Origin: Anaerolineae bacterium
GTDB lineage: Bacteria; Chloroflexota; Anaerolineae; Aggregatilineales; Phototrophicaceae
Length of the DNA: 39,333 nt
Direction of reading: 5' to 3'
Assembly: GCA_022826865.1 (NCBI GenBank)
Contig: JAJDUC010000018.1
Location: 1-39,333, forward strand
Shown here one piece after another: positions 39,147 through 39,333 of this stretch (positions within the stretch are counted from its first letter, which is position 1; each line of letters begins with the position of its first letter). The notes beneath the pieces are model-generated. The model ran no database searches. It was not told the DNA's origin and was given only the letters and a program-made list of their open reading frames with translations. The translations under genes and the position numbers were made by a program.

Positions 39147-39220
39147 CCGGAATTACCGAAGGGTCGACGGCGAAAACTTGCGGAATGGTACAAAAAAAGA
39201 GGGTGGCGCATAAGAGTGAA

Positions 39221-39333
39221 GTGTTGGCAACGGCATACTCTCCCACATCGTCTCCAATGCAGTACCATCTGCGCTCGCGGGCTTAACTGCCGGGTTCGGG
39301 ATGGATCCGGGTGTACCCCCGCGGCTCTAGTCA
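39221..39333 (-). rRNA. rrf: 5S ribosomal RNA, 5' end cut by window edge
   Basis: Read on the - strand, the sequence contains the 5S core CCGAACCCGGCAGTTAAGCCC, the loop C region, GATGGTACTGCATTGG, and GGGAGAGTATGCCGTTGCC. The 3' strand TTGCCAACAC of helix I lies at 39221-39230. About 8-10 bases of the 5' strand fall outside the window. An rRNA operon therefore enters from the right. A run of seven Ts (39192-39198, - strand sense) follows the gene and may be its terminator, though no good hairpin precedes it. Confidence 0.95.

Noticed and set aside
39147..39220. tRNA gene next to the 5S rRNA
   Set aside because: The 74-bp gap has no cloverleaf or T-loop sequence.

Overview
The window reads like chromosomal DNA of a Chloroflexota bacterium (Anaerolineae-like). 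This is inferred from its moderately high GC content, an FMN-riboswitch-controlled ABC transporter of the RibXY type, substrate-binding proteins with plain signal peptides, a cytochrome lipoprotein with a Pro/Thr linker, and a RecG with a long N-terminal extension. No taxonomic marker beyond a partial 5S rRNA is present, so the assignment is tentative.

Layout. 1-433: two short palindromic repeat elements, then a promoter. 434-13030 (all +): a housekeeping block with a CAAX-type membrane protease, rlmN, rpe, fakA, two adjacent degV genes, recG, coaD, a coiled-coil protein and comEC. The order rlmN-rpe-fakA-recG recalls the Bacillus rlmN...rpe...yloV...recG cluster with its middle genes missing. 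13103-22044: a catabolic accessory region. A Gfo/Idh/MocA oxidoreductase and a sugar-phosphate isomerase/epimerase lie on the - strand. An amidohydrolase on the + strand sits between two same-orientation copies of a MITE-like repeat. Then comes a carbohydrate ABC transporter (binding protein, a possible 40-residue protein, two permeases) whose last gene is an argininosuccinate-lyase-family enzyme. 22093-22767: a lipid-anchored cytochrome c (-). 23135-27018: a peptide-type ABC transporter (binding protein and two permeases, no ATPases). 27149-27415: rpsT with its own promoter. 27461-28711 (-): a class V aminotransferase lacking the desulfurase cysteine. 28852-31574 (-): a three-gene ABC transporter behind an FMN riboswitch, very probably riboflavin uptake. 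31941-33895 (-): a PhoB/PhoR-type two-component system. 34024-35317 (-): a P1-family peptidase homologue and a DUF2007-like protein. 35482-39146: two convergent GT-C-like polytopic membrane proteins. 39221-39333 (-): the 3' part of a 5S rRNA gene, so an rRNA operon enters from the right.

The clearest non-genic discovery is the repeat system. Element A (about 153-176 bp) has terminal inverted repeats resembling GGTACTGTATCAAAGT, and at 15428-15619 it is flanked by a perfect 8-bp target duplication, GCGCAACA. Element B (72 or 116 bp) is bounded by GTAGGGGCG/CGCCCCTAC. Copies differ by exchange or insertion of internal hairpins, and A lies in opposite orientations next to B at two loci. The best regulatory observation is a 9-bp stem that encloses the start codon of the riboswitch-controlled permease and places its ribosome binding site in the loop.
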